A stretch of DNA of 64,000 nucleotides from Larimichthys crocea (taxonomy: Eukaryota; Chordata; Actinopteri; Sciaenidae), in assembly GCF_000972845.2 (NCBI RefSeq), contig NC_040021.1, forward strand, positions 10,506,908-10,570,907, written 5' to 3'. Under the pieces are notes generated by a model. It was not told the DNA's origin. It did no database searches and was given only the letters and a program-made list of their open reading frames with translations. The translations under genes and the position numbers were made by a program. Positions 11,401 to 24,400 of the stretch are shown piece by piece (position 1 is the stretch's first letter; every line of letters begins with the position of its first letter).

Positions 11401-12325
11401 TATAATGCACCTGTTCTCCTGCTGAGGATGAGTGCACTCCCCTCGTAAAGAGAAAAAAAAAGCTGATGATGAAACTAGATGAGCTGCCTAATCCAAATCC
11501 ACAGTGTGGAAATGTTTTGTGAGGGTAACTTTCCATCAGTGTTCCCGGTTTATATATGTGTGTGTGTGTGTGTCCCTGAATTTGCAAAGAAATCACTCAC
11601 CACACATTTCGCCCGTGTTGGCATCTGCTGATGGCCACATTCCTTCAACCTCAAGCCCACTGACTGAATGGCTATCCCACAGTGTCCCTCCTCTCTTTCG
11701 CCCCAGAGAGAGAGAGAGAGACTTTGGGTGGATGGATAGTGAGGTCCATTGTGTCAGTGAGATGTTTATTAATGAGAGGAGGCGCACACACAGACACAGA
11801 GAGTGCAAGAGCTGCTATAGAAGGACTAATCGCTAATCTCTTCGTTAATACGGGGCCAATCTGTCTTATGTACTGACATAAATTGCTGAGAAGCCTCCGG
11901 GACGGGCGGACGTGTGTGAGTTGGTGTTCAGCAGGGCTCTTCTCTGTGAATTTGCGAGTTTTGTTTCGACTGTGTAACTTTGCGCAGAAGTTGGTTTTTC
12001 TGTTCAGGCTTGACTGGGAAAAAGTGTATGTCTGCACATGCGTGTGTCTCGTGTTTGTGCCACACTGAGCCGTTGCAGATGCATGTGAGTAACTTATCTG
12101 CTAAGTAACTTGTGAAAATTGAAGGTTTTGTTGTGAGTATTGGTAGACTTTACTTTTCTTTTTAGTTTTTAGAACAATTCTAACCAAATAGTTAGAGGTT
12201 TTGAGTCTGCCGCTCGTAGTGTTACATGCATGTTTTTGGCTTTGGTCAGGAAGTTTTCTGTGTCTATGAAAGGAGTAGTGTGTGTTTGAGTGTGTGCGTG
12301 TTTGTGAGCTGTTTGTTTGCCTGCC

Positions 12326-12410
12326 ATGCCCTTGCCTGCGCCTGATGTCCCGGCCTCTCAGAGGCTGGCACTGGACTGTCGTACCCTTCTGGACCATCGC
12401 GTTGGCAAGG
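12326..12410 (+). CDS. efr3b: Candidate alternative first coding exon of efr3b
   Basis: An ATG at 12326 opens 28 codons plus one base and ends at a strong donor (GGCAAGG|gtgagtg). The phase (one base, G) is the same as that of the standard exon 1, so splicing to 22728 would give MPLPAPDVPASQRLALDCRT, then LLDHRVGK, followed by the normal GVCGCCGAL: 843 residues instead of 817. The palmitoylated cysteines would then be internal. Support is limited to the reading frame, donor strength and phase; chance remains possible. Confidence 0.35.
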
Positions 12411-13109
12411 GTGAGTGACAACACCGTCTCCTCTGTTCTCTGTTTTTAAGTGGCATGGACAGAGAGTTATTTCACTGAAAAGTTGCCATATGTTTCCATG
12501 TTGCCAGATAAAAATGTGTCATTTCACAAATGGAAATTACTGTTTGGGGGTTTAACTTGCTCTGAGCTCCCTCCTGTCCTGTAAAATTGATTCAGCTTCG
12601 TTTGTAGAGGGTTCTTGAGCACTTCAGTCAGCCAACATCAAAAGCAGCATTGGCTGTGATTGGTACTTGGCACAGGTTTCAGTTGAACAGGGTTGATTAA
12701 AGGGAAATTTCTTTTTTTTTTCCAGAGTGGGCTTTTATTTTATTACTTTCTGCCTTTTTCGTGTTGACTAATTTATGAACTCTGACATGAGTAAATGTTC
12801 CACATGTTTGTTCTCGCATCAGAAAGAGAGAGACGTATACAGTAGCTGCACGGGGAATGTTGCTTATCTTGCCAGCAATCAGAATTTCTGGCATGTGAGG
12901 ATGAGGAAAACAAAGCTCGATTGTAAGTGACTTTGAAGATTATTCATGCGAAGTGATATCACACAAAGACACCTGTTATCCAGCGAAAAAGAAACTCGCA
13001 GTAAGAGTTCGAGATGAATTTCCCCTGAAGGAGTTTTAAGCATCACAAACATACTCTCTTCCAAGCTGCGGTAAAATGCAAAGGTGGTATTATCATCCAG
13101 TGTAAGGAT

Positions 13110-13741
13110 TAGGGTTGCGAAATTCTGGGAATTTTCAAAGTTGGAAACTTTACATGAGAATTACCAGAAATAAGGGAACATGGAACTTAAATGTGGTTGG
13201 GGGAAATACATTTTAGCATAATGTTGACTCAAACAACCAGATTTCATGCAAATCCACTTCTGCTACTCCTCAATCACATGCACACAGCACACTGCTTACT
13301 GCAGGGCTTGAGGCCATGCCCCCTACATGCACTGTGCATTCCTCCATCACATGCACAGATGATTTCCACAACCCCAGACCACACTCTCGACTATTGAAGC
13401 CACACATTTGAGCCCATGGACTACATAAAGTGAAGTAAGTTTTGATGATATTATGGAGGAAATATATTTGTGGTGTGGTATTAATGTTTAACTTGCAAAC
13501 AGCACATGGAAATATATTCATACAGTAGCTAGGTTAGTTGTTAAATCATTTTATGGACCATTTATGAGGCTTACCATGATGCAAGCTTACCCCCAGTTAT
13601 AAAATTACCCCCAGTTTCCAGTCAATTCCCATAAATTTCCACAATTCCTATGGAAAGTTTCCCATTTGAATAGATCCAAAATTCCCCAGCTTAACTACCC
13701 ATGGAAAGTTTCTGGAAATTTACCACCCCTTTGCAACCCTT
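13110..13741. mobile_element. hAT-like MITE with 8-bp target-site duplication
   Basis: Inverted ends tagggttgcgaaatt and tttgcaaccctt are flanked by gtaaggat on both sides (13102-13109 and 13742-13749). An 8-bp duplication with TAGGG-type ends is the hAT signature. The 632-bp body has no transposase frame. Confidence 0.8.
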
Positions 13742-14093
13742 GTAAGGATGAGCGCAAAGATGAACAGCCAAGATGAACAGCCAATCTGTTTTGTGTTAGT
13801 TGCCCGATGGAGAACAATTCACCACCAAGCGGCCGGGCACACATTTCATGCTTTTACAAGGACATTAGGACCAGGTTTATACTTTCACTACAAACCTGTA
13901 CATTAGAGCTGATCCTGTGAACATCATGTGTGGCTTTTTGTTTGTCACAGTTCTAACTGCGTGGTCATGTACTATAAAAGCTCATGTCGTGCATTCATGT
14001 GCAGGTAAGACACATCTGAAAGGGATTGTTTTATTTCTGCGCTATGAGTTGGAAAATTAAACCTGGAAGCGAGTGAGCAAACACTGACATATA

Positions 14094-14128
14094 TTATTGG
14101 GATCTATATTATATTTAGATCCCAATAA
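14094..14128. other. Perfect 13-bp inverted repeat, 9-nt loop
   Basis: ttattgggatcta and tagatcccaataa flank tattatatt. It lies just 5' of the MITE at 14182. No function assigned. Confidence 0.85.
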
Positions 14129-14181
14129 ACATTGTTATATAATCCCACATTTTCTGCAATTAATAGCTTCGAAAAACTGAC

Positions 14182-14614
14182 TAGAGCTGGGTTTCGGTAC
14201 TCGATACTTTTCAGGTATCGACCGAAACAACCCGGTACCAAGTAGTATCGAAACTGCGCCTGTCAGACGATACCTGCAATCGTTTTTTGTTTTTTTTTTT
14301 GTACCCAGATCAAGAAAAAAAATACTGTTTCTATGGTTTTGCTCGCAGCCAATCACCACAAGTGTTCTTCCATTTAATGCGCCGTGTGATTGGTCCACCA
14401 ATAGTTTGTATGGCAGTAAAGCGTGTTCAAGCCGTGCAGAGTTGGCTGGTTATCATTACGAGATGGCGGTGACATTTACGCAACCGATTGCTTTCTTTTC
14501 ACATGATTAATATCGAGTCAAGCTGAAAAAAAGTATTGAATGAAGTACTCTGTTGGTATCAGTATCGTTTTAAGGGTACTGGTATCAAACATTTTTAAAT
14601 GATACCCAGCCCTA
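14182..14614. mobile_element. hAT-like MITE with 8-bp target-site duplication
   Basis: Ends tagagctgggtttcg and tgatacccagcccta are imperfect inverted repeats. Flanks are aaactgac (14174-14181) and aatctgac (14615-14622), an 8-bp duplication with one later change. The body is 433 bp and non-coding. Confidence 0.8.
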
Positions 14615-15004
14615 AATCTGACTGATATGATAAATGGCTGGCATATTTATCCACCTGAAAGTGGATATTAGGGCAAAAAAGTTTATTTCCAGCCCTGAAA
14701 AAAATAAAGAAAGAGCAGAAATATTTTGGTACTGGGGTTGAAAATTGGGGGAAATGTGGTAGAAAGTTACGTAAGCATAGAAGGAAAAACTGAAAGTAAG
14801 TAAAGCAGGAGGCACGGGAAGATTAATGACCGAGAGGAGGGAAACAGTGATGCTGGCAGGGGGTGGAGAGAGGGAGAAAAGGAGATTGCGTGGGTGGGAG
14901 GTCCTCTCTCTTTCTATCCTTGTGGTGTATATTTCCCTCTTTTTCTCTCTCACTCTCTATTCCTCTTCTATTTCTCTCAGACTGAGAGAAATGACGATAA
15001 GTGA

Positions 15005-15362
15005 GGTGTGTGTGTGTGTGTCTTGTCTGTGCGCCTGCGTGTGCAATCTGCACTGCTCCCCTTTTGAGAAGGAGCGCTGTTGCAGAAGACAAACGGGAAA
15101 ATCCAAGGTCATCACGGCACGCTTCTCCGTGACGTTGCCTCCCAGCCCCCTTTTTGTGCACGCGCGTGTGCGTGTACGCCTGTGTGTGTGTGTGTGCGCG
15201 TGTCCACGCACGACATGGAAGAGTGTGTGTAATTCATCGCATCGAGCCAGGCTCTGCACCAATCACATTGCGCACTTTAGGCTCCCAAGCACACGTGCAG
15301 GCATTTATCCCACAGTGTGTGTGTGAGAGAGTGAGTGAGAGTGTGTGTGTGTGTGTGTTTGT
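15005..15362. repeat. GT/CA-rich microsatellite cluster
   Basis: Several short (GT)n runs (about 15007-15022, 15176-15200, 15312-15362) interleaved with CpG-containing sequence, immediately 5' of the efr3b start codon. Probably 5' UTR or proximal promoter of efr3b; the long open frames through it are by-products of the repeat. Confidence 0.6.
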
Positions 15363-15457
15363 GTGCCTCTTGGCACGTCAGTGTGTCTGTATGAGCGACT
15401 GAGGCTGCATTAAGGAAACATAAGCGTCTGTAGTGAGAGACTCCAACATCACGATCG

Positions 15458-15464
15458 ATGTACG
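15458..15464 (+). CDS. efr3b: efr3b coding exon 1
   Basis: Only ATG TAC G before donor gtaaga; with the GG opening exon 2 it gives MYG, the known EFR3B start. It is too short for gene finders and was located by phase and sequence. The Kozak context is weak (T at -3). Confidence 0.85.
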
Positions 15465-18400
15465 GTAAGAATAACAATCACTCCTCCGTTGTGTGTTTGT
15501 GCGAGTGTGTTGCCGGCTGGGTAAACATGTGAATTATGTGAAGCATCCAGTGTTGAGCCAGTTTTTCTACATTCTACAAACACGTTTCCTGTTGGCTTTC
15601 ATGTCTTAGACTGCAGCTGAGTGCAATGTCTCCTAAAAGCGCATTATGGGAACCGGGACTATTACGCTGCTCTGTTAAACTGCACTATTAACTTACATGG
15701 TGATGCTGCTTTGAGGATGTTTATTTTTGGTAATGTATACTTATTTCATCTTTTAACTTTGAGCTCACTGTGTTTCTGTTACGTTTGACGTGTCTTGGCT
15801 CCTGTGACAGCTTCAGCTAACTGTTGTGATAGACTCTGTATGTCTAACTGATGTTTCTTGTTGTTTGTCCTGTTCTTTTTCAATGTTTTAGGTAGCACAT
15901 GGTAAATTCCCACATCCTTTAAACTAGGAAAACAAGTACATGTGCTGTTAAAAGTGAATATTTGAGATACCGTTCTGTGAAATCTCCATATCATGAGAAA
16001 ATGCAGCACTGTTATCGTTTACTACAGCCTTGGTGTAACTGGGACATGTCGATTAGTACTCATTTTAAAAAAATGTAGTCAGCTTTGCTACAAGTTTGCA
16101 GACTAGTGATGGAAAAAGACATTTGGTTTGTATTCTGATGAATTATCAGCACTGGAAGATCGAGCTAAGTTAGGCTCCACCGTGCGGCTACTGTATGGAA
16201 ATGGTGCTGCGGGACTGAGTCCCTCCGTAGCCCAGCTCCAGTACCTGTTTGACTGTGATTCATAGCGTGTCGGATTGGCCTTGTGTCACAAAGATTTGAA
16301 GGCAGCTGGGTCTGTTCATCAGTATGTTGCTCGCATTATACTAGCCGCGTTCGCTGCCACCCACGCCGGATCGAACGCGTGCTTTGAGTCTGACTTATCG
16401 CACATGGCTTTGACGGCTAGAGGAGAAGAAGAAGAAAAAAAAAGAGAGAAAAATACTGTACATATTCCTCTGCAAAGTGTGTGTGCACAGTGGTGTGTTG
16501 TGTGTCAATAGCCTCAAGATACGTTCTCAATAGGTAGGGCTCATCGTGACTGAGAGAAGAAGCAGAGAGGAGGAGGGGGTAGATGCATGTTATGGTTATA
16601 TATGCATCGGTTTTGAATAGCTGTCACTCTCTGCGTGCCTTAGTGACAAAAAAATTCACATTCCTCACTCTTTGTCACGCCTTCAGTCAGCCTCTTCTCC
16701 ATGATACTCAAAACCTCTCCTCAGCTCCTTGAGCGACGGCTTATACGCACATCGCTTTGGCTGTTGAAACGGCCTCGCTCATTATTCATTATTTGCGTAC
16801 ACTTTCCTCGCCTCTCACCTTCTTATCTCTCTCTGTGTGTGTCTGTTTGTGGATTTGGCTTGTTTGCTTGCATCTCACTGTGCGGATCCACTGTTTAAGG
16901 ATGTTTTGTCCTTCTTTTGTTTGCTGATGTAAAAATAGCAGGTCCGTCTCGTCTCCCCTCCCTCGTATGTAATAACACCCCTGAAGGGCAGCATGCTTTG
17001 TTATGATCATCTTGCACAGGTATATGTACTGTATGTAGGTGGCTACAGAGCGTACACAGTTTGCTTCTGTGTCTGTGTGTTTGTGAGTGTTTGGCCTGTA
17101 AAACCAGCGCTTTGCATGACCCCCCCAGGTGAAGGTGAGGTCTAAATGGGTATTGACAGTTTTTGTCTCTCAACTGCACAAATATACACACACACAGATC
17201 CAAAGTGTGTTTGATATTCTCCTTGTAGGGCGCCGGGACTATATTTACCCTCTCTTGTCAGCCACGTGACATTGGGTACAACAGAGCAGCTTTGGGACAG
17301 CAGGTGCAGATATAACACCGCAAGATGCGCTGGGCTGCTTGTCACACACTACCTTGTGTTTGTGCGTGCATGTTTTTGTAATGAGTCTGTCTATTAAATA
17401 TCCTTTTGTTGCTATTGTCCAGAGAGCACCGCTCGTAGTAACACTTGATCATGTTTGTGTAAGTTTGTGAAGGATTTTTTTAAAATAATATCATGCCCAA
17501 GCATGTTTTTAGCACTGTGTATTATTTTTGTTTGGATCTATTTCTCCCACTTCAGCAGGCAGTTTGTTCTCCCCCTCTCTCACTCTCTCTCTCTCTCTCT
17601 CTCTCTCACCCTAAAGTGGAAACATTAAGCTGACATCCTGGGGGAAATGGAGAGTGTAATCTGTTAATGTACCAGCCCATTGTTACAGCGATAAAAATAA
17701 CATTGTGATTGGCTGGTTCCATGCTGTGGTGATTTGAGGGGTGGAGACCCCTTACATGTGTGTATATGTATTTATGTGTAGCTTAGCATCCAGTCAGTAA
17801 AACAAGTAAGAAAACAGGCTCAAGTTTCCCAACTCCGGCGCAGCAGGCTGCAGAGATGTCCGCCTTCTCTTCATTGTTCTGTTCTGTCTACCAGCAACCA
17901 GTAATTCATTGTTCCTCTGTTTCATCCTCTTGTGTGTGTCTGTGTGAGCTTGTTTGCGTGTGGGTTTATGTGCGACTGTGTATGGAGCTGTGGAGGAGCT
18001 CGGTGTCCAGCCCCTAAATGTGTTGTCAGCTTGCCATGCAGAGTGGGTGGATGTCGTGAGACCCCCTATGTGTGCTTTGCACCGCTGTCATCCAAAGACT
18101 TGTCCACCCACCTCGCTGTTCCTCCCGTAGCTTTTTCCAGACTAACCAATCATTACCAACACCAGAAGCGCCAGACAGCTCTCTTTATTTGTCTTGAATA
18201 AACACAACCATGCATTATTCTATATATTGTCTCGGAGTGGTGTTATAGCACATTGGAAGCGGGATGAGTTAATGTTCAATATGTTGATGTTTAAATTATG
18301 GCAGCTGCATTTTAGAGCTGAAACAATTAATTGACAAGTCATCAATTAAAAATGAATCTGAACAGTTTAAATTAAGTCATTTATCAGGCAATCATTGGCT

Positions 18401-21400
18401 ATAGTCTCCTTTCTGTCTTTGGGTTTTGGATCATTGTTTGAATATAACAAATAATTTGAAGAACTTGCAGCATTTGTCACTATTTTATTCATTTATTTTA
18501 CATTTTCCTAACCTGAAAGGTCCACTGTGTCAATTGTGTATTACTGTATACAGTTTTATTTTTGTTGCTTAGATACTGTGATATCTTTATCAAATTTAGT
18601 CAACACGACATTACAGCTGAAGCAAATTTCAGTTGTGGTTCTCACAGCATTAGAGACTTTCCAGTGAACCAACATGCACCACAGAAACACCTTGAAGCTG
18701 TTGAATGCAACGGGACCTTTTAAAGGTCCAGTGTGTAGAATTGAGTTGCATCTAGTGGTGTATTCACTGCATTGCAATCTCCTCACATCACCCTCGCCTT
18801 CCTAGTGTAAAGAAGAAACAACACTTGAAAGGCCCCGTCAGTTTTTAGTTCTCTATGTTCTGGTCTCCATGGGAGAGGACCCGTTCCCACTGTAGATATA
18901 AAAGGCTCATTTTAAAGTAACAAAAATGAGAAGAGAGTCTTATTTTCAGGTGATTTATATATGCATGAAAACATAGTTATGAATCAGTTAATTGCAGTCC
19001 TGTTGCATTTATTGTTCGAGTGATCTGTATGTGTTACGGGACAGAACAGAATACAGAAACTACTTTTCTACTTTGAGATGAATTAGCTTTTGTTTAAAAA
19101 GTTGTTCAGATGTTTTGTCAAAAAACACTGTGTGTCGCACTAAAAAATGAAAACATACAGCATTACCTGTGAATAAAACTTGCCTATAATCGTGATGGAA
19201 AATGCAGATGCTTGGAGCACACCACAGGAATATGGAGTTATATGTAAATTGCTACACCCGCTGAGTTGTAAAGAATTAATGTGGATTTTTTGGCAGAGTG
19301 CTGCTGAGGCTTTTCCTGTCCTTTTTCTTACTCCTCCCAAAAAAAAAACAAAAAAAAATCCTGTCACTGCTGGCAGACAGGACGGGACAGATTTACTGGA
19401 CAGAGAAGATGCAATAAGTAGCACTAATCTGTGACTCATTCAGTGCCTCGCAGTCCACCTCCTCCATCACACTTCCATCTCTGTCTCTCTTTTGCTGTCA
19501 CTCTTTGTCCTCCACCCTTTCCTCCCTACACTAGGGACCTGCTGCATTTTCATTAATTCATAGGCGCCTCCTAAACGCAGGCCCCGGGCCAGTACAGCAA
19601 GGATGAGAGAAGGTGGTAGAGGGAAGTCAGGTGGGTGCAGGAGGAAGGGACAGCGGGGGGGAGGTGGTCCAGAGGCCTCATTAGTGTTTGAAGTGATGGA
19701 GGACAGAGGGCCAGCACTATGAATAGACACACAGCTCTTATAGATAAGCCCGAGCTCCTGCTGCGAACTAAGTGCAGAACTTTTAGAGAGCACACCGAGG
19801 CCTCAAAACAGAGGGGCTTTGAAGCGGTTAAGTAACTAAAGATGCCTTTTTACTCTATTAAAAGGCTTTTCAAGGACACCCCGCATGTGCCGACTGCCCT
19901 CGTCCCAGGTGCAGGTCACTGATAACATACCAGAAGGCTTGTGAATGTAGAAACGCGGCCCAGAAGAGGGAGCATTATTGGGGTTTCCGTGGCTCAGGAG
20001 GCTAATTTACCAAATGTATTGCATTTAGAGCCTCATTGCTTTGGTGTGAAAGATGCATTTCTCAAAGCACTGTTTTAAGGACACATTGTCCTCTGCTTGA
20101 AATAATTACTTATGACACAGAACATGTTCTTTTTACAACACTCACATTGTTATCATTGCATTCCTCATTACACATAGACAAAATTTGTGAATGAACCAAA
20201 ATATTACACTTGTTAAGTATGCAGTTACTCATTTAAATCATCACCTCATCTCTCAGTGGACTTAGTCACATTCACACAAACTATCATATAATATAGAGTA
20301 AATGGTAAAATGACTGTACATGTATAACACCTTTCTAGTCTTCTAGCGCTTTTACACTACATATCTTATTCACCCATTCATACAGTTTTCGTGAGCTTAC
20401 CATTCATACACATTCACACACCGATGGCAAACAATTTGGGGTTCATTATCTTATCCAAGGACACTTTGACATACAGACTGCAGGAACCAGGGATCGAACC
20501 ACTGATCATCTCATTGGTGGACGTCCTGCGCTACATCCTGAGCCACAGCTGCCTCATATATATAGAGCTAGAACTATTAATCAGTCGACAGAAAATCAGC
20601 AACTGTTCTGATTTATCAATGAACTGCTGCTTTATTGGTAATTAATAGTCAACTGAATATTTGTAATCTTTGGACAACAACGAGCAATTTGAGGACTGTA
20701 AGACGTTAGTCATTTTTCACTTTTTTCTGACATTGGAGGTAATTGTTGCAAAAAATAGTTTGGTGTGCGGTGTGGAAATATTGTTTGTGATTGTTACTCA
20801 GTGCTCTGTGCTTAAATTTGTTTCATTTTTCTCTGTTTGTTCTGATTGTATGTAACTGGAAATTCAACTGTATTTCACAGGGAAATCGATTGCGTGTCTT
20901 GTGCTGTGGTGTTAGCCAGCTCAGCTCAGCTCATTCATTTACATTTGTGAGTCAGGCACATGGCAGCTGATTCCCTCCATAATCTGTGTGAAATGTGCCC
21001 ACTTGGTCCATTTTATATTGAGCAAATGAATTTAGTAATTTTCTTTTTTTGTGGGATGTGTTGCACTAGTTAACCTCTGGTTTAGAAGCAGGAGTGTTCA
21101 TCACAAACAGCGTTTACCCGGCTGTGTTGTTTGGTTCTTGTACGCTTCTGGTGGTGGATTAAAAAGATGAAATGTGTCGTCTTGGCCGCGAGTCAGGGGA
21201 GACTCTACTGTATGTTGGATACAGTACACTGTGAGGTAGGGGGCTGCAGATTGGGCAGCAGGTAATCTTGCTAATGTGGTCGGTGTGCTCTCAGAATGGC
21301 GTTTTAGTGCCACATCAGCTAAAAAGGGCTTCAGTGTAACGGCAAACTAAAATAATGAATAATGAAACGTGTTTCCTTTGGGGGAATTGAAGGAAGGCAA

Positions 21401-24400
21401 GTGACGTCAGGAGGAAGGAAGGAAAAAGATGTTTCTTTGCAGATTGTTTCGCTTTTGTCTCGCGCGCATTAAAGTGTCAGGCTATTAAATCCTTCATTAA
21501 ACTTTACTGCATCGCTGACACCTCAGTGACCTACTTTTCTTCATTAGCTTTTGTGTCTCTTTTAAACTCATATATCCTTGTTTGGTGTGAGCAGGAATAT
21601 AACGATTGTTATTCAGAGCTGTGTGAAGGGTTAAATGATTTATTTTGTGTGTTTTTTGGAGGTTTTTCCCACATTTCTTTTTCTCCCAGGATCCTGTCAT
21701 GACTCACCACTGCTGAATTCCCTCAGCCAATCAGAATCCAGCTGTCTCTGCTGCTTAGCCTGCTTTCTCCTCGATCCAAAGTCAATAGAAATCACCGTTC
21801 ACCTTTCTCTTCAAGGCTATCTTGACATTGTGTTATCATCAGAGCAGCATTGTTGTGACTATAATTGTCTTGTGGCCACATTCTTTCCATAGCTGGCCTT
21901 TCTCAAATGTTAAATGTCACGCAGCAAAGCCTCTGTTTACCACAAGTGCCATAAAGATGATCATATCTTCATATTTTGAATCTTGGACAGACGTTTGAAT
22001 GATGGCATTGCTCCAGTACTGACACTAGTGATTTAAATTCAAAATCTGGCAGCTTTGGTGTTCTTCAGGGCATTTGACTGTGCAGTTTTGTGAGTGCTTG
22101 CTATCTGGTACTTAATTAAACTCTTGATTGGAGCTCTGCCAGTTCTGTCTTGTCGTGGTCGTCTTTTCATATTCAACAGCTACTTAGGAAATACCCTCAG
22201 CCAGTCGTTTTTTTAACCTGTCACAGCAGGCTAGACTGCTGTTCTTATAGTAAAATGAACCATGTGTATGTTTACATTGAAGTGCCACTTTAATAAGACC
22301 CCAGCAATAATACTGACGAGGCTTGCTCGTTAGCTAACCCATTATTATTTTATTAGCTGACTGGTCACTTTGACAGTTGTTACAGATGCACATTACTATT
22401 TGTCTTATTTATGTTCCACCTTTTTTCTTCACAGCGATGCAATATGTTGCCGTAGTCATACTTAGTTACTCCCTTCTCTATACCTACCTATGGTTTGTAG
22501 TGTCTCTAAACAAGTAGCTGTTTGAAGACATCACCATGTTCTTTCATTTGCACAGAACAGACAAATAGAGAAGAAGACGAGAAAAGAAGACGTGTTTGTT
22601 TCCTTGTAATTTTACTTTGTCCTGGCTTTTATTGCATTTCTGTCAGTCATACTGAACAAGTCTAATTGACCATCTCGCTCTCTCTGTGTTTGTTTGTTTC
22701 TCCTTCTTCATCTCTTGTCTTCTTCAGGGGTTTGTGGTTGTTGTGGGGCGCTCAGGCCTCGGTACAAGAGACTGGTGGACAACATCTTCCCAGAAGACCC
22801 AGAGGTAAGAAGCTCAAGTGACAGTTTCTGTTTCTTTAGTAATGTCTTTTCTAAGCCAAACAGGTATTCTGTTCTATTGCCCTCTCTTTTGCACAGTACT
22901 CTTTTGTTTAATGCATTAGGTCTGTTATTGGTCAGGCACTAAACAAGTTAAGATTATTTTAGCATATTAAGTTACGTTTAGTGCAGAATACAGAATATAT
23001 ATTCCAGAAATGTGAGAAATAACGTGCTGTGCCAGATTTAGCTGGAAGCTTTCCATGGGCAGGTAAAGAGAAACGCCGTGTTATGATATTGTCTCAGAGC
23101 TACGAAAGAGTGAAACTCTGCACCGCCTCCATACCTAACTGTCTTCTTCAAAGCAGCTGGTATCAAATCACAGATCCCATCTAATGTTTTCTCAGATTAA
23201 GTGATACAGATGACTCATGAAGAGAATTAATTTGTTGCAGACAAAAAACCCTTTCACAAGTGCTACTCCCTGTGCTACTGCAGTAACCCACTTTTACCTG
23301 TCAGATCTGTGGCCAAAACTGCAATACACTCAGCAAACCAGTACACACAGACCTCATTTCTCTGTTTTGTGTGTGTGTGTGTGTGCGCGCACCAGCACCT
23401 GCTCATTGTGCTCTCGACAATGGCTTCTAAGTTTGGCTCCAAGCTGATTGTGACTGTAACTAACTGTATTCCAGCAGCTCGTGAATAATGAAGCGGTCTA
23501 AAATCGAATCACACTGATGGTGGTTGTGTGTGTACACTTTTTTTTTTTTTTTTACTGTATTTCAGTGTTTGCCCCAAGACAATTCGTGGTATGATGGTTA
23601 AGTATAAGTTGTATTCTCTCACACACAAAATATCCCAACAGTAGTGTGTACATTACTAGTTTAAATTGGAGTTTATCAGCAGGGGGCGAGACTACAAGAA
23701 CGTTCTTTGATTTACTCCGTGAGCGCTCCACAGAAACCTGCGCTGTGAGTCTAGCGAACTACGAAATGATTGACTCCAATGAACAAAAGCCAGCTTTTCA
23801 ACCGGAGGCTGTTGTTTTATTGCCAACTGCAATATTGTGGCTGTGTGATCGATAATGGATCCAAGCCACAGGATGTTTTAGAGAGGCAGACAGAGGTAGA
23901 GCTATGTGCTGATCTCCAAAATAACTCTCTGATAAGAGGAACAGGCAGACATTTTGATTTGTCTTTACAGGAAAAGCATTAATAAGGCTTCCCCATTTCA
24001 TTTAGGTGTGCCATGAAGCCAATGAGCTAATGAGCTGGCATGCACAATAGCAAGGCCAAGGAGCTGGAAAATCTCTAATTGAATAAGGCAGCTATTGTTG
24101 ATGATCTTAATTACACGTGTGCGTTTCTTTTAACCTCCTTATTAGTTTATCTAACATGAAACTGTAGCTGGGTTTCTCTCTCTGGCTGTGTATCAGAGTT
24201 GATATTTAGAGTAACTTTGCCTTAGATGGGTATGTACGGGGTATTTTAAAAACAAATTGTACCAGCCTTCATGCCTCCATCACATCATAGTCTTATAATA
24301 TCAAATCATACCATATTAGGGGGAAAAAAACAGGGTTTACTGGAGTTTCTGTTCTTTTTCTGACTGCATCTCTGGATGTAAACAGGATCTCAATGGACTA

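Larger units (their letters stand above)
15465..22727 (+). other. efr3b: efr3b intron 1 (7.3 kb)
   Basis: Holds a (CT)n run, a dimeric MITE and a tRNA-derived SINE (listed separately) plus unique-looking DNA. No internal gene seen on either strand. Confidence 0.7.

Noticed and set aside
14826..15402. Several open frames of 80-166 codons over the GT-rich region
   Set aside because: They arise from dinucleotide repeats and low-complexity sequence and overlap one another on both strands; they are better explained as efr3b 5' region.
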